From Clostridia bacterium (GTDB lineage: Bacteria > Bacillota > Clostridia > Oscillospirales > Acutalibacteraceae), in the NCBI GenBank assembly GCA_017473165.1, contig JAFUNA010000027.1, positions 1 to 64,000 of the forward strand: a DNA stretch of 64,000 nucleotides, written 5' to 3'. Of this stretch, positions 41,083 through 50,399 are shown one piece after another. The position numbers and the translations under genes are program-made. The notes under the pieces were generated by a model. It searched no databases. It saw only the letters and a list, made by a program, of their open reading frames with translations, and was not told the DNA's origin. Position 1 is the first letter of the stretch. Each line of letters starts with the position of its first letter.

Positions 41083-42504
41083 TTATTCAGCAGCTTCTTC
41101 CTTCTTTTCTGCTGCCTTCTTTGTTGTTTTCTTTGCAGCGGGCTTCTTTGCGGGCTTTTCTTCTTCAGCCTTTTCTTCGCCTTCTGCAACTTCCTTTTTC
41201 TTGGTTGTTCTCTTTGCAGCAGGCTTCTTTGCCTTTGCGGAATCGATTACAACCTTAACAGCCTCCTGCTTTGCAATTTCAGCAGCAACTGTTTCTTCGG
41301 AGATAAGCTCCTTAAGCTTTTCAAGGTCAATCTGATACATTTCAGCCATCTTGTTGTATTCTTCTGCGATAGCTTCGTCTGATGCCTTGATGCCTTCAAG
41401 CTCGATAATCTTTTCAACTGCAAGGTCAATCTTAACGTCTGCAACTGCACGCTCTCTCATCTGGCTTTCAAAGATTGCCTTGTCCATGCCCATATACATG
41501 AGGTATGTGTCAAGGTCGATACCCTGCTGACCGATTCTCTGTGCAAAGCTGTCAATATTTTCCTTGGTCTTGTTTTCATACATGCATTCGGGAATTTCAC
41601 CCTCAACGTTCTGGCAAAGAGCATCAATAACAGCATCTTCAAATGCACGCTGTGCACTCTCCTGCTTTCTGTTGAGAAGGTCTTCTTCAATACCTTTCTT
41701 AAGCTCATCAACTGTTTCGTATTCGCCCATATCCTTTGCGAATTCGTCATCAAGCTCGGGAAGCTCCTTAACCTTGATTTCGTGAAGCTTAATCTTGAAA
41801 ACAGCATCCTTTGAAGCAAGCTCGGGAGCATACTCTGCGGGGAAGGTTACGTTAACGTCAAACTCTTCGCCGATTGAGTGACCGATAATCTGCTCTTCAA
41901 AGCCGGGAATGAATGAGCCGGAGCCGATTGTGAGGCTGTATTTTTCTGCCTTGCCGCCGTCAAATGCAACGCCGTCAACAAAGCCTTCAAAATCGATAAC
42001 GGTGATGTCGCCGTCCTTTGCAGCTCTGTCATCAACGTCAACCATTCTTGCGCCTCTTTCAAGCATATGCTCGATTTCGTGGTCGATTTCCTCCTTTGTT
42101 ACCTTTGAGTCTGCCTTTTCAGCGGTAAGACCCTTGTAAGCCTTAACGGTGATTTCGGGCTTAACGGTAACGTTGAAGGTCATAACAACGCCTTCTTCTT
42201 TGCTCATTGTCTTAACATCAAAATCTCTGGGCTGGTCAACGGGAATGATGCCTGCCTCGTCATAAGCAGCCTCTACTGCCTTGGGGAAAACGATGTCAAG
42301 TGCATCTTCGAAAAATACTTCCTTGCCGTAAAGCTTTTCAATCATCATAAGGGGAGCCTTACCCTTACGGAAGCCGGGAATCTGGATTGACTTTCTCTGC
42401 TTGAGATAAGCCTGCTGGATTGCAGCTCTGAAATCTTCTGCCGCAATAGCGATTTCAACTGAATAGGTGTTTGTTTCTGTTTTGTTTGCTGATACTAAGC
42501 TCAT
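41083..42504 (-). CDS. tig: Trigger factor with long Lys/Ala/Glu-rich tail
   Basis: A 473-residue ribosome-associated folding chaperone and peptidyl-prolyl isomerase. The N-terminal ribosome-binding loop is IPGFRKGKAPLMMIEKLYG (GFRxGKxP), the FKBP domain holds DGDITVIDFEGFVDG...FIPGFEEQIIGH, and the helical arms follow. Normal trigger factors end near residue 425; here about 48 further residues of low complexity follow (KKPAAKRTTKKKEVAEGEEK, then KPAKKPAAKKTTKKAAEKK), alternating basic and acidic. The tail is in frame with a normal stop, so it is not an obvious frameshift. Confidence 0.95.
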   Translation of the reverse strand: MSLVSANKTETNTYSVEIAIAAEDFRAAIQQAYLKQRKSIQIPGFRKGKAPLMMIEKLYGKEVFFEDALDIVFPKAVEAAYDEAGIIPVDQPRDFDVKTMSKEEGVVMTFNVTVKPEITVKAYKGLTAEKADSKVTKEEIDHEIEHMLERGARMVDVDDRAAKDGDITVIDFEGFVDGVAFDGGKAEKYSLTIGSGSFIPGFEEQIIGHSIGEEFDVNVTFPAEYAPELASKDAVFKIKLHEIKVKELPELDDEFAKDMGEYETVDELKKGIEEDLLNRKQESAQRAFEDAVIDALCQNVEGEIPECMYENKTKENIDSFAQRIGQQGIDLDTYLMYMGMDKAIFESQMRERAVADVKIDLAVEKIIELEGIKASDEAIAEEYNKMAEMYQIDLEKLKELISEETVAAEIAKQEAVKVVIDSAKAKKPAAKRTTKKKEVAEGEEKAEEEKPAKKPAAKKTTKKAAEKKEEAAE

Positions 42505-42646
42505 TTTAGTATTCCTCCATTGATGGATTATTTAACCACATGATTATAACAAATAATTTCAGAAATTTCTATATATATTTGTATTTTCTTATGTTTAGTT
42601 AATTTTTCTGTTTTTTTCGCCGTTCTTTTGGTGATATTGACAACAA

Positions 42647-43333
42647 TCAGTACACCAAAGCGGGGCAAAACGCCAGAAAGTCGCTTGAAACAAGGGAAAA
42701 TCTTATGCCGTCGCTCACTCCGTTGAAGGCTCCCGCATGAGAATATGAATGCAGATGACCGTAATAGCAGCGGCTTATTTTTTCTTCAACAAGAACGTTG
42801 TAAATCTCGTCGCATTTCTGCGTTAAATTCAGCGGCGGATAGTGAAGAAAAACAACAGGCTCAAGCCCTGTTTCCTTTGCCGCCTGAATGGACATTTTCA
42901 GCCTGCCAGCCTCACGCAGAACAACCTTTTTGTCCGCATCGCTTTCGGCATCAAAAAACCAGCCTCTTGTTCCGCAGATTGCGAAATCTCCTGCCGTATA
43001 AGCATTGTTATGGAGTATGTTGAGAGTTGTGAGCGAATGCTTTTCAAAAAATTCGTCGGATTTTTTCTTGGTTGCCCACCAGTAATCGTGATTGCCCTTA
43101 AGAATTATTTTTCTGCCGGGCAAAGAGTCGAGAAATCTGAAGTCCGCAAGACCTTCCTCAAGATTCATGCACCAGGATATGTCGCCCGCAAGCACAACGG
43201 TATCATCATCCGTTACGAGCCGCCGCCAGTTTTTTTCAAGCCGCTGCTCATAGTCGGTCCAGCCGCCGAAAATATTCATCGACTTGCCCGTTGCGATTGA
43301 AAGATGAGGGTCGCCGATTGCAAACAGAGCCAT
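42647..43333 (-). CDS. Metallophosphoesterase (YmdB/Icc-like cytosolic)
   Basis: A 228-residue calcineurin-like phosphoesterase. The metal motifs are IGDPHLS (DxH), VVLAGDISW (GD), ILKGNHDYWW (GNHD) and YYGHLHSY (GHxH), with a tryptophan-rich middle. It is of the group annotated as serine/threonine phosphatase-like or cAMP phosphodiesterase-like; the substrate is unknown. Start 43333 lies 7 nt from AAAGGA; the ATG two codons earlier is only 1 nt away. It is divergent from the DUF1540 gene. Confidence 0.85.
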   Translation of the reverse strand: MALFAIGDPHLSIATGKSMNIFGGWTDYEQRLEKNWRRLVTDDDTVVLAGDISWCMNLEEGLADFRFLDSLPGRKIILKGNHDYWWATKKKSDEFFEKHSLTTLNILHNNAYTAGDFAICGTRGWFFDAESDADKKVVLREAGRLKMSIQAAKETGLEPVVFLHYPPLNLTQKCDEIYNVLVEEKISRCYYGHLHSYSHAGAFNGVSDGIRFSLVSSDFLAFCPALVY

Positions 43334-43423
43334 AAACATATCCTTTCCAAAAATAATTTGAAGCAAACAGATAATAATATCATTGCGGAGCCTTCCGCCA
43401 ATAACCGAAAGGAGAGAATCACA

Positions 43424-43612
43424 ATGGACAGAGAAATCGGCGCAATTACCTGTTTTGCGAAAAACTGCGTTTACCACAAGGGTCAGACCGCCTGCACCGC
43501 AGGCACAATCGAAGTGGGCAATTCCTCCGCCTGCAAAAGCGGCGAAACACAGTGCTCAACCTTCAAGCTCAACGACTGTGCGGTTGACAAGCCCTGCGGC
43601 TGCGGCGACTGA
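43424..43612 (+). CDS. DUF1540 small Cys-rich protein
   Basis: A 62-residue protein with six or more cysteines arranged C-x4-C-x(8)-C...C-x(6)-C and ending KPCGCGD. This fits the DUF1540 family of clostridia, likely a metal-binding domain. The start follows AAAGGAG at 6 nt. It is convergent with thrC, whose stop lies 9 bp away. The biological role is unknown. Confidence 0.8.
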   Translation: MDREIGAITCFAKNCVYHKGQTACTAGTIEVGNSSACKSGETQCSTFKLNDCAVDKPCGCGD

Positions 43613-43620
43613 TTTTAAAA

Positions 43621-45105
43621 TCAGATACCGAGCATATTGAACACAACGCCGTCCATGCTGTCCTTTGAGCAGCAGCCGTCAAATCTTACAGCCTTGTTGC
43701 GAAGATTTGCAAGCTGCTCGGGGCAGCATTTTCCCGTTACCTCTGCAAGACGCTCAACCATTTCAAATTCGTCAAGACCGTCTGTTTTGCCTTCAACGGC
43801 TTCAAGCACGGCTGCACTGAATTTGAAGGGGCTTGCGGTTGAAGCGATAACTGCGGGAGTTGCATCGCCTGTTTTTTCTTTGTAGTCATAGTATACCTTA
43901 ACGGCAACCGCTGTATGAGTATCGCAAAGATAATTCTTATCCTTGAAAACCTTTGCAATCGTTGCTTTTGTTTCATCATCATTGCAGCAGCCTGCGGCAA
44001 ATTCAGCCTCAATCTTTGCAAGAGTTGCAGCATCAACCTCATACTTACCGTTTTCGGAAAGCTGCTTCATCCATGCGGTAACGTTTTCGCTGCCCGCCAT
44101 TGAATAAAGAAGTCTTTCAAGGTTACTGGAGATAAGAATGTCCATCGAGGGTGAGATTGTTGTGAAGAATTCACGGTTTCTGTTGTATACACCCGTTGTG
44201 AGAAATTCGGTGAGAACGGAGTTGCTGTTTGATGCACAGATGAGCTTCTTGACAGGAAGACCCATTTCCTTTGCATAGTATGCAGCAAGAATATTGCCGA
44301 AGTTACCCGTGGGAACAACAATATTGATTTCGTCGCCCGCCTTGATTTCACCTTCTGCGAGAAGGTCGGCATAAGCGGAGAAATAATAAACAATCTGCGG
44401 GCAAAGTCTGCCCCAGTTGATTGAGTTTGCGGATGAAAATGCCATTGAATTTTCGGCAAGCTTTTCGCCGATTGCCTTGTCGGTGAAAATTCTCTTGACG
44501 CCGCTCTGTGCATCGTCGAAGTTGCCTTCAATTGCACAAACGGCAACGTTATTGCCCTCCTGTGTGCACATCTGGAGCTTCTGCATGGGGCTTACGCCGT
44601 CGCTGGGATAGAAAACAAGAATCTGTGTGTTTTCAACATCCTTGAAGCCTTCAAGAGCAGCCTTGCCGGTATCGCCCGAGGTTGCAACAAGAATAACGAT
44701 TTTTGTACCCTTTGCAGCCTTACCGCTGGAAACGGTGAGAAGTCTGGGAAGAATCTGGAGTGCCATATCCTTGAATGCACAGGTGGGACCCTTGAAAAGC
44801 TCAAGAATATGTACGCCGTCTTCGATTTTTGCGAGAGGTGCAACCTTTTCGCTTGAAAAACCTGTTTCATATGCACCCTTAACGCAGGAATCAACTTCAG
44901 CCTCGGTGAAGTCGGTGAGGAACAGAGAAAGTATTGACTTTGCTCTGCCGATATAATCAAGACCCGCAAGCTTTTCGATTTCGGCAAGTGAAACCTTGGG
45001 AAGATTTTCGGGGACAAAAAGACCGCCCTCCGATGAAATACCCTTGGTTATTGCCTGCGAAGCGGAAACCTTGACGGAAGTATCTCTTGTGCTTACATAA
45101 TTCAT
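43621..45105 (-). CDS. thrC: Threonine synthase
   Basis: A 494-residue PLP enzyme converting O-phosphohomoserine to threonine. The N-terminal phrase MNYVSTRDTSVKVSASQAITKGISSEGGLFVPE is typical of the long (class II, yeast/E. coli-like) form, and the PLP lysine is K112 in PTCAFKDMALQ. The glycine-rich phosphate loop is VPTGNFGNILAAYYAKEMG. It is monocistronic. The 49-bp gap upstream is too small for a T-box; a TATAAT (45137-45142 region, minus strand) suggests a simple promoter. Confidence 0.96.
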   Translation of the reverse strand: MNYVSTRDTSVKVSASQAITKGISSEGGLFVPENLPKVSLAEIEKLAGLDYIGRAKSILSLFLTDFTEAEVDSCVKGAYETGFSSEKVAPLAKIEDGVHILELFKGPTCAFKDMALQILPRLLTVSSGKAAKGTKIVILVATSGDTGKAALEGFKDVENTQILVFYPSDGVSPMQKLQMCTQEGNNVAVCAIEGNFDDAQSGVKRIFTDKAIGEKLAENSMAFSSANSINWGRLCPQIVYYFSAYADLLAEGEIKAGDEINIVVPTGNFGNILAAYYAKEMGLPVKKLICASNSNSVLTEFLTTGVYNRNREFFTTISPSMDILISSNLERLLYSMAGSENVTAWMKQLSENGKYEVDAATLAKIEAEFAAGCCNDDETKATIAKVFKDKNYLCDTHTAVAVKVYYDYKEKTGDATPAVIASTASPFKFSAAVLEAVEGKTDGLDEFEMVERLAEVTGKCCPEQLANLRNKAVRFDGCCSKDSMDGVVFNMLGI

Positions 45106-45154
45106 AAAATCACTCTCTTTAGAAAAAGTTTTCGAAATATTATATCACATAAAT

Positions 45155-46120
45155 TCAGCTTTGTAAAATATTTTTAAAGAAATTATTTGAATTTTCAAAG
45201 AAAATTTTATCAAGAATCAAATTATTTATGCCCTTTCGAGCAAGAAATCCACGTAAAGCGGGAATTTTGTCAATTCCTGCAAGCTCGGGATTGATTTCAC
45301 AGCCGTCAAAATCCGAGCCGATTGCAAGAGCATTTTCGCCGCCCAAATCAAGAATATGAGCCATATGACGGTAAACGGCCTCAAAGCCGTCGTCGCCCTC
45401 ATCGCCGAGAAAGCTTTTGCAGAAATTGATTCCGATTAATCCGCCGCATTCAATCAGCAGTTTTATCTGCTCATCGTTAAGACTCCTGCGGCAGGAGAAA
45501 AATTTATCCTCGCTGTCTTTGCGTGTTTTCAGAAGCACGTCTTCGGAGTTTGAGTGAGATGCAATCACCCTTGCGCCGCTTGAAATCGCATCATAAAATC
45601 CAGCTCTGTTGAGATGGGAAACATCGGCAGCGATTCTGTGCTTTTCCATCTGCTTCAAAAGCTCTTTTCCGACGGGTTTAAGCCCCGAATCAACACCCGA
45701 CTGACAACCGTAACCGAGTTCATTCTCCGCATTCCATGTCAAGGTTATCAGCTTTACACAGTGTTCTTTTGCGATAAGAATACCGTCTTTTTCCGCAAAA
45801 GGCGACCCGCCTTCACAGGTCAGAATTGCGGCACATTTTTTATTGTTCAGAGCGTTATCCAAATCCGAAACACGTTGACACAGTTGGATTTTATCGTTGT
45901 TTTCAGATGTTTCGTTTTTAAAGTTCAGCAAGACATTTTCAAAATATTCAAGAGCGGCTTTGCTACGCAGCTCATCGGGTATCCAGATTGCAAAAAGCTG
46001 TACCCATTTGTCAAGCTGTTCACCTTTACACAGGTTTATGTGCAGATTTCCGTCACACAAGGGCATTTTTCGGTTGAAGCACTCCCCCGCCGTGTCGCAA
46101 TGAAGGTCAAAAATGTTCAT
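45155..46120 (-). CDS. Membrane dipeptidase family (peptidase M19)
   Basis: A 321-residue TIM-barrel metalloenzyme. The metal-binding start is IFDLHCDT (normally DGHNDLP), followed by LTCEGGSPF, LTLTWNAENELGYG, AADVSHLNRAGFYD and ASHSNS, and the last motif IGSDFDG. Members hydrolyse dipeptides with a C-terminal D- or L-residue and are widespread in clostridia. There is no signal peptide, so it is cytoplasmic. GAGGTG precedes the start. It lies 9 bp downstream of yraN and probably ends the rplS-to-yraN run. Confidence 0.88.
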   Translation of the reverse strand: MNIFDLHCDTAGECFNRKMPLCDGNLHINLCKGEQLDKWVQLFAIWIPDELRSKAALEYFENVLLNFKNETSENNDKIQLCQRVSDLDNALNNKKCAAILTCEGGSPFAEKDGILIAKEHCVKLITLTWNAENELGYGCQSGVDSGLKPVGKELLKQMEKHRIAADVSHLNRAGFYDAISSGARVIASHSNSEDVLLKTRKDSEDKFFSCRRSLNDEQIKLLIECGGLIGINFCKSFLGDEGDDGFEAVYRHMAHILDLGGENALAIGSDFDGCEINPELAGIDKIPALRGFLARKGINNLILDKIFFENSNNFFKNILQS

Positions 46121-46129
46121 TTAATCACC

Positions 46130-46483
46130 TCAAAACGCATTTTCAATATAGTTTATGCCCGTCATTTTGAAGTTATCATCAAGATAAACCTCAATAACGT
46201 CAAAACGCATTCCACCGCTCATCTTCGTAAAATTGAGAAAGCTTTTCGCTGCCATTCTGACCCTTTCCTGCTTGCCGTCATCAACGGCTTCCATGGGTCT
46301 TATCTCCGTGCTCTCGTTTCGGGTTTTGACCTCAATAAAAGAAAGAATTCCTTTCTTTGACGCAACCAGATCAAGCTCACCGAAACGGCAGACATAGTTT
46401 GCGGTTATAATTTTGAAGCCGTTGTCACGCAGATATCTTGCGGCATAAACCTCTCCCCACGCACCGACCTTGTTCTTAATCAT
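46130..46483 (-). CDS. yraN: YraN family protein (UPF0102, endonuclease-like fold)
   Basis: A 117-residue protein of the UPF0102 family, whose fold resembles Holliday junction resolvases and restriction endonucleases. The motif GELDLVASKKGILSFIEVKTR (E-x-D...E-V-K) is the nuclease-like site. No activity has been firmly shown for the family. Its ATG overlaps the rnhB stop (ATGA), as in many bacteria where rnhB and yraN are neighbours. Confidence 0.93.
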   Translation of the reverse strand: MIKNKVGAWGEVYAARYLRDNGFKIITANYVCRFGELDLVASKKGILSFIEVKTRNESTEIRPMEAVDDGKQERVRMAAKSFLNFTKMSGGMRFDVIEVYLDDNFKMTGINYIENAF

Positions 46484-47085
46484 TTCTTTTCACCCGTAAA
46501 GGATTTGAGGAATGACATTCTGTGACAGTCGGAAATTCCGTGCTCGGTCAGCATTTCATAGTGGAGCTTTGTGCCGTAGCCCTTATGCTTTGCAAACTGA
46601 TACTGCGGATATTTTTCATCAAGCTCAAGCATGAATCTGTCCCTGCTGACTTTGGCAAGAATCGAAGCCGCAGCAATCGAAGGGCTTTTTGCATCTCCCT
46701 TTACAATTGTTTCGCCCTCAATTTCAAGCGGAGGCATTCTGTTGCCGTCTATTAGTGCGTAATCCGCAGGCACGTCAAGACCCTCAACCGCCTTACGCAT
46801 GGCGAGATATGTCGCCTGCAGAATGTTGATTTCGTCAATTGTTTTTTCGTCAACGCTTGCAACGCTCCAGCTGATTGCTTTTTCTTTAATCACGTCAAAA
46901 AGAGCATCCCTTTTCTTCTCCGAAATCTTTTTTGAGTCGTTCAGACCCTCAATTTCGCAGTTTTCGGGCAGAATTACCGCCGCAGCAAATACAGGCCCCG
47001 CAAGAGGTCCTCTGCCCGCCTCGTCAACACCGCAAACCGCCGAATAGCCCTTTGATTTTGCCGCAAATTCAAACTCAAAATCCAT
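46480..47085 (-). CDS. rnhB: Ribonuclease HII
   Basis: A 201-residue enzyme removing RNA from RNA-DNA hybrids, including single ribonucleotides. The catalytic start is CGVDEAGRGPLAGPVFAAAVIL (Asp-Glu), then LNDSKKISEKKR, YALIDG and VKGDAKSPSIAAASILAKVSRD. The start at 47085 has GGAGGT at 5 nt; an open frame to 47118 is not needed. Overlaps yraN by 4 bp. Confidence 0.96.
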   Translation of the reverse strand: MDFEFEFAAKSKGYSAVCGVDEAGRGPLAGPVFAAAVILPENCEIEGLNDSKKISEKKRDALFDVIKEKAISWSVASVDEKTIDEINILQATYLAMRKAVEGLDVPADYALIDGNRMPPLEIEGETIVKGDAKSPSIAAASILAKVSRDRFMLELDEKYPQYQFAKHKGYGTKLHYEMLTEHGISDCHRMSFLKSFTGEKK

Positions 47086-47140
47086 ATTTACCTCCAAAGA
47101 TAAAAGACCGCAGGGCAAAATGCAATGCGGTCAGAAATTA

Positions 47141-48319
47141 TTAAAGAAACTGTTTGTCGATTACTTCATTTACAATATCCTTGAGATACTGCAGGCTGAA
47201 GGATGAGGTCTTGCTTAAAACGCCGTGCTTTGAAGCAAGCTCCTCGGTGTAATCCTCAAGAGGATAAACTCTGATGTTGGAATAGCCGTAGCCGTAATGG
47301 GTCACAACGCCCGAAAACTTTGTGTTTTCAAAGGCAATCGCACCTGTTGTGTTGTTCTTCACTATTTCAAAATTCAGCATTCCGCCGAGCATTCTGGGTC
47401 CTCTGTTCTGTGCGGAAATGAAGTTGCCGAGTGAATATGCAACAAGGGTTGTTCTTCCGTCGGGATTTGTAATGTACTCAATGGGCTGAATTACATGGGG
47501 ATGGTGTCCGATGATAACATCCGCACCCCATGACGCCATTTTTTCGGCAAGGGTACGCTGTGCATCGGTTGGCTCGTGAGTATATTCGTTGCCCCAATGA
47601 GCATTAACGATTACAATATCCGCCATTTCCTTGGCTTTCATTATGCTTGACTGAATACGGTATTCGTCCTCTGCAAGAACAAGCACAACCTCTGTATCGC
47701 TCGGAAGCGAAAGACCGTTTGTTGATTCCGTAAGTCCGAGATAAGCAATCTTAACTCCGTTTACCTCGCTGACGGGAATATTATTGAATTCCTCTTCGTT
47801 AAGGTAAGCACCTGTTGTTATAACATTCTTATCTTTCCAGAAATTGATTGCCGAAATAAGACCCTTTTCGCCGCAGTCAATGGAATGGTTGGTTGCAATG
47901 TTGAAAACGTCAAAGCCGATTTCAAGCATTTCTTCGCCGACCTCAACGGGTGAATTGAACATGGGATAGCTTGAAACATTGTGCTCGGTTGAAATAATTG
48001 TTTCCTGGTTAAGGATTGCAACGTCGGGCTCTTCTATTTTATGGGCAATTTTTTCATAGGCAAAGCTGAAATCATAGCCGCCGCTCGACCTTGCAGCCGC
48101 CTGCTCATAGATCGTGTCGTGAATAAGATTATCGCCGACCGCAACAAAGCTCACTCTTGAAAAAAGCTCCTGCTGCTGTGTTGTTGACGGCTCTTCACCG
48201 GGTCTTGCATCGGCACTGATATCGGGGCGTGAATCCCCTCTTGTGAAAAACATTACGCCAAGAGCAATGACATCGAGAACAACTATTACGGCAAGAAAAA
48301 TCGCCATTTTCTTTCTCAT
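47141..48319 (-). CDS. CapA family protein (PGA_cap, metallophosphatase-like)
   Basis: A 392-residue membrane-anchored protein. One N-terminal hydrophobic segment (MAIFLAVIVVLDVIALGVMFF) is followed by a PGA_cap domain outside the cell: VAVGDNLIHD, NQETII, NIATNHSIDCG, VNAHWGNEY and IGHHPHVIQP. CapA proteins are linked to poly-gamma-glutamate capsules, but most homologues in clostridia have no capsule genes beside them, as here. Start 48319 has GGGAG upstream. It sits between rbgA and rnhB, an insertion in the classic rplS-lepB-rbgA-rnhB order. Confidence 0.85.
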   Translation of the reverse strand: MRKKMAIFLAVIVVLDVIALGVMFFTRGDSRPDISADARPGEEPSTTQQQELFSRVSFVAVGDNLIHDTIYEQAAARSSGGYDFSFAYEKIAHKIEEPDVAILNQETIISTEHNVSSYPMFNSPVEVGEEMLEIGFDVFNIATNHSIDCGEKGLISAINFWKDKNVITTGAYLNEEEFNNIPVSEVNGVKIAYLGLTESTNGLSLPSDTEVVLVLAEDEYRIQSSIMKAKEMADIVIVNAHWGNEYTHEPTDAQRTLAEKMASWGADVIIGHHPHVIQPIEYITNPDGRTTLVAYSLGNFISAQNRGPRMLGGMLNFEIVKNNTTGAIAFENTKFSGVVTHYGYGYSNIRVYPLEDYTEELASKHGVLSKTSSFSLQYLKDIVNEVIDKQFL

Positions 48320-48337
48320 ATTAACAACTCCCATTTA

Positions 48338-49189
48338 TTAATCAAGGGTCAATTTCCCGAGTTTTCCGCTTCTGTATTCGTCAAGCAGAGCAACCGCCGC
48401 TCTTTCGGTGTCGATTTCGCCGCCCTTGATGAGCATTCCTCTTTTTTTACCGATAAGCTCAAGAAGCTCATAGGGCTCAAGGTCTTCAAAATCCGTTACC
48501 TTATATCTTTCGGTCAGCCTGTCGGGATAATTCCTTTGAAGCACAACAAGCAGACGCACCGCAATTTCCTGGCTGTCGAGAATTTCATCCTTAACGGAGC
48601 CGATAAAGGCAAGCTTAAAGCCGACCTCGGGGTCTTCGAATTTCGACCAGAGTACACCCGGAGTGTCAAGCAGTTCAATGCCCGAGCCGATTGCAAACCA
48701 TTGGTTGCTTCTTGTTACACCGGGCTTGTCCGCAACCTTTGCACGGTTTTTGCCCGCCATTCTGTTGATGAAAGAGGATTTTCCCGTGTTGGGAATACCC
48801 ACAACCATGACACGCAGAGCCTTGCCCGCCATACCTTTTTCGGTGTTTATTCTTATTTTTTCTTTCAAAACTTCCCTGACCGCAGGCTGAAATTTATCAA
48901 GACCCTTGCCGCTTCTGCAGTCAACGGGCAATGCGGTGACGCCCTTTTCGGCAAGCTCTTTTATTTTTCTTGCCGTTGCGTTGGGGTCTGCAAGGTCACA
49001 TTTGTTGAGCAAAACGATTCTGGGCTTTGAGCCGACAATTTCGTCAAGCTCGGGATTTCTGCTGCTTTCGGGAATTCTTGCATCAACGATTTCACAAACC
49101 GCATCAACAAGAGAAAGACTCTCTTTTATAAGTCTTCTGGTTTTAGCCATATGGCCCGGAAACCATTGGACAATCATATTCTCATTCAT
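48338..49189 (-). CDS. rbgA: Ribosome biogenesis GTPase RbgA (YlqF)
   Basis: A 283-residue circularly permuted GTPase needed for late 50S assembly. The G4 motif NKCD precedes G1 GIPNTGKSSF and G3 DTPGV, the hallmark permuted order. The start MIVQWFPGHMAKTRRLI is characteristic. The C-terminal ANTAR-like RNA-binding region ends with DEYRSGKLGKLTLD. Lies 4 bp after lepB and just before the CapA-like gene. Confidence 0.96.
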   Translation of the reverse strand: MNENMIVQWFPGHMAKTRRLIKESLSLVDAVCEIVDARIPESSRNPELDEIVGSKPRIVLLNKCDLADPNATARKIKELAEKGVTALPVDCRSGKGLDKFQPAVREVLKEKIRINTEKGMAGKALRVMVVGIPNTGKSSFINRMAGKNRAKVADKPGVTRSNQWFAIGSGIELLDTPGVLWSKFEDPEVGFKLAFIGSVKDEILDSQEIAVRLLVVLQRNYPDRLTERYKVTDFEDLEPYELLELIGKKRGMLIKGGEIDTERAAVALLDEYRSGKLGKLTLD

Positions 49190-49193
49190 AATT

Positions 49194-49739
49194 TTAACCT
49201 ATTTTGAACTGTCCGAAAGGCAGCATTCTGAAAAGTGCCTTTCCGAGTATATATTCTTCTCTGATAAAGCCAACACGGTCATCACGGCTGTCGGTTGAAG
49301 CGTTTCTGTTGTCACCCATTGCAAAAATATGACCCTCGGGCACAACAACAGGACCAGTAAAATCCTCTCTGTCCCTTGTAAGCTCCGCTATATACGGCTC
49401 ATCAAGTGCAGCACCGTCAACATAAACGATGCCCTGATTGAAGTCGATGTCAACCGTCTGTCCTTCGGTTGCAATAACTCTTTTGACAAGCACATCGGGA
49501 ATGGGGTCCTCGCAGGGCTGGCTTGTTACAACAATATCGCCGTATTCGGGCTCTGTATAAAATGCCGTAAGAATTATTCTGTCACCGTTTCTGAGGGTGG
49601 GATACATTGAGCTGCCGACAACGGTTATCGTTCTGAAAATAAAGGTAAAAGAAAGTGCAACCGCAACAATGGCAAGAGCAATTATTGACACAAAATCAAA
49701 AATGCCACCTGCTTTTTTTGCGTTATCTTTTTTCTCCAT
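49194..49739 (-). CDS. lepB: Signal peptidase I (first copy)
   Basis: A 181-residue type I signal peptidase with one N-terminal membrane segment (IIALAIVAVALSFTFIF). Ser44 (VGSSMYPTL) is the nucleophile and Lys86 (VLVKRVIA) the general base; the GDNRNASTDSRD box follows. Start 49739 (ATG) is 8 nt after AAGGAG; a GTG at 49748 overlaps the site. A second signal peptidase gene lies directly upstream. Confidence 0.95.
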   Translation of the reverse strand: MEKKDNAKKAGGIFDFVSIIALAIVAVALSFTFIFRTITVVGSSMYPTLRNGDRIILTAFYTEPEYGDIVVTSQPCEDPIPDVLVKRVIATEGQTVDIDFNQGIVYVDGAALDEPYIAELTRDREDFTGPVVVPEGHIFAMGDNRNASTDSRDDRVGFIREEYILGKALFRMLPFGQFKIG

Positions 49740-49751
49740 TTCGGTCACTCC

Positions 49752-50348
49752 TTAATTATCGTAAATTTCCCATTCGCCCGTGGGATAAATTCTTCCGAGG
49801 GCTTTGCCGAAAACATATCTCTCGTCAATCAAACCGATTTTACTCGAGCGGCTGTCAAGGGAAACATTTCTGTTGTCGCCCATTACGAAAAGCTTTCCTT
49901 CGTCAACCGTAAGCGGAAACTGCACATCGTAATTCACCGAAGTGGGCTCTGAAATATATGGTTCATCGATTTTCATTCCGTTAACGAAAACCTCGTGGGA
50001 ATCAAAATCAATATCAACAACATCTCCGCCGACGGCTATAACTCTTTTGATAATCGGAACATTTCTTTCCCACGGCTGGGTCAGAACAACAATGTCGCCA
50101 CGTTCAACGTTCACCGTCACTCCCGAAATGGCAACCCAGTCGCCGTCATTGAGGGTCGGGAACATTGAATCACCGTCAACTCCGATTGCACGGAACATCA
50201 GCGCAAAAACAAGGAACACAACTATAACCGCACCTTTAATCGAATCCGCAACGTCATAAATAAGCGAAAGCAGACCCGAGGTTTTCGGCTCGTCATCCTC
50301 AACGGCAGGGGGATAAAATTCTATCCAGAATTCTTCAATTCTGCGCAT
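49752..50348 (-). CDS. lepB: Signal peptidase I (second copy)
   Basis: A 198-residue paralogue of the preceding enzyme. A longer acidic cytoplasmic tail (MRRIEEFWIEFYPPAVEDDE) precedes the membrane segment. Ser61 is in GDSMFPTL and Lys101 in IIKRVIAV, so it appears active, and GDNRNVSLDSRS is intact. The two copies differ widely, so the duplication is old; they may prefer different substrates. It is 12 bp upstream of the other copy. Confidence 0.95.
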   Translation of the reverse strand: MRRIEEFWIEFYPPAVEDDEPKTSGLLSLIYDVADSIKGAVIVVFLVFALMFRAIGVDGDSMFPTLNDGDWVAISGVTVNVERGDIVVLTQPWERNVPIIKRVIAVGGDVVDIDFDSHEVFVNGMKIDEPYISEPTSVNYDVQFPLTVDEGKLFVMGDNRNVSLDSRSSKIGLIDERYVFGKALGRIYPTGEWEIYDN

Positions 50349-50399
50349 GATGTTCTCCTTTCATAAAGATGTAATTAATTAAAAGAAACAAGGAAAAAA

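Noticed and set aside
45106-45154. T-box or riboswitch upstream of thrC
   Set aside because: The gap is only 49 bp to the neighbouring gene and shows only a promoter-like sequence.
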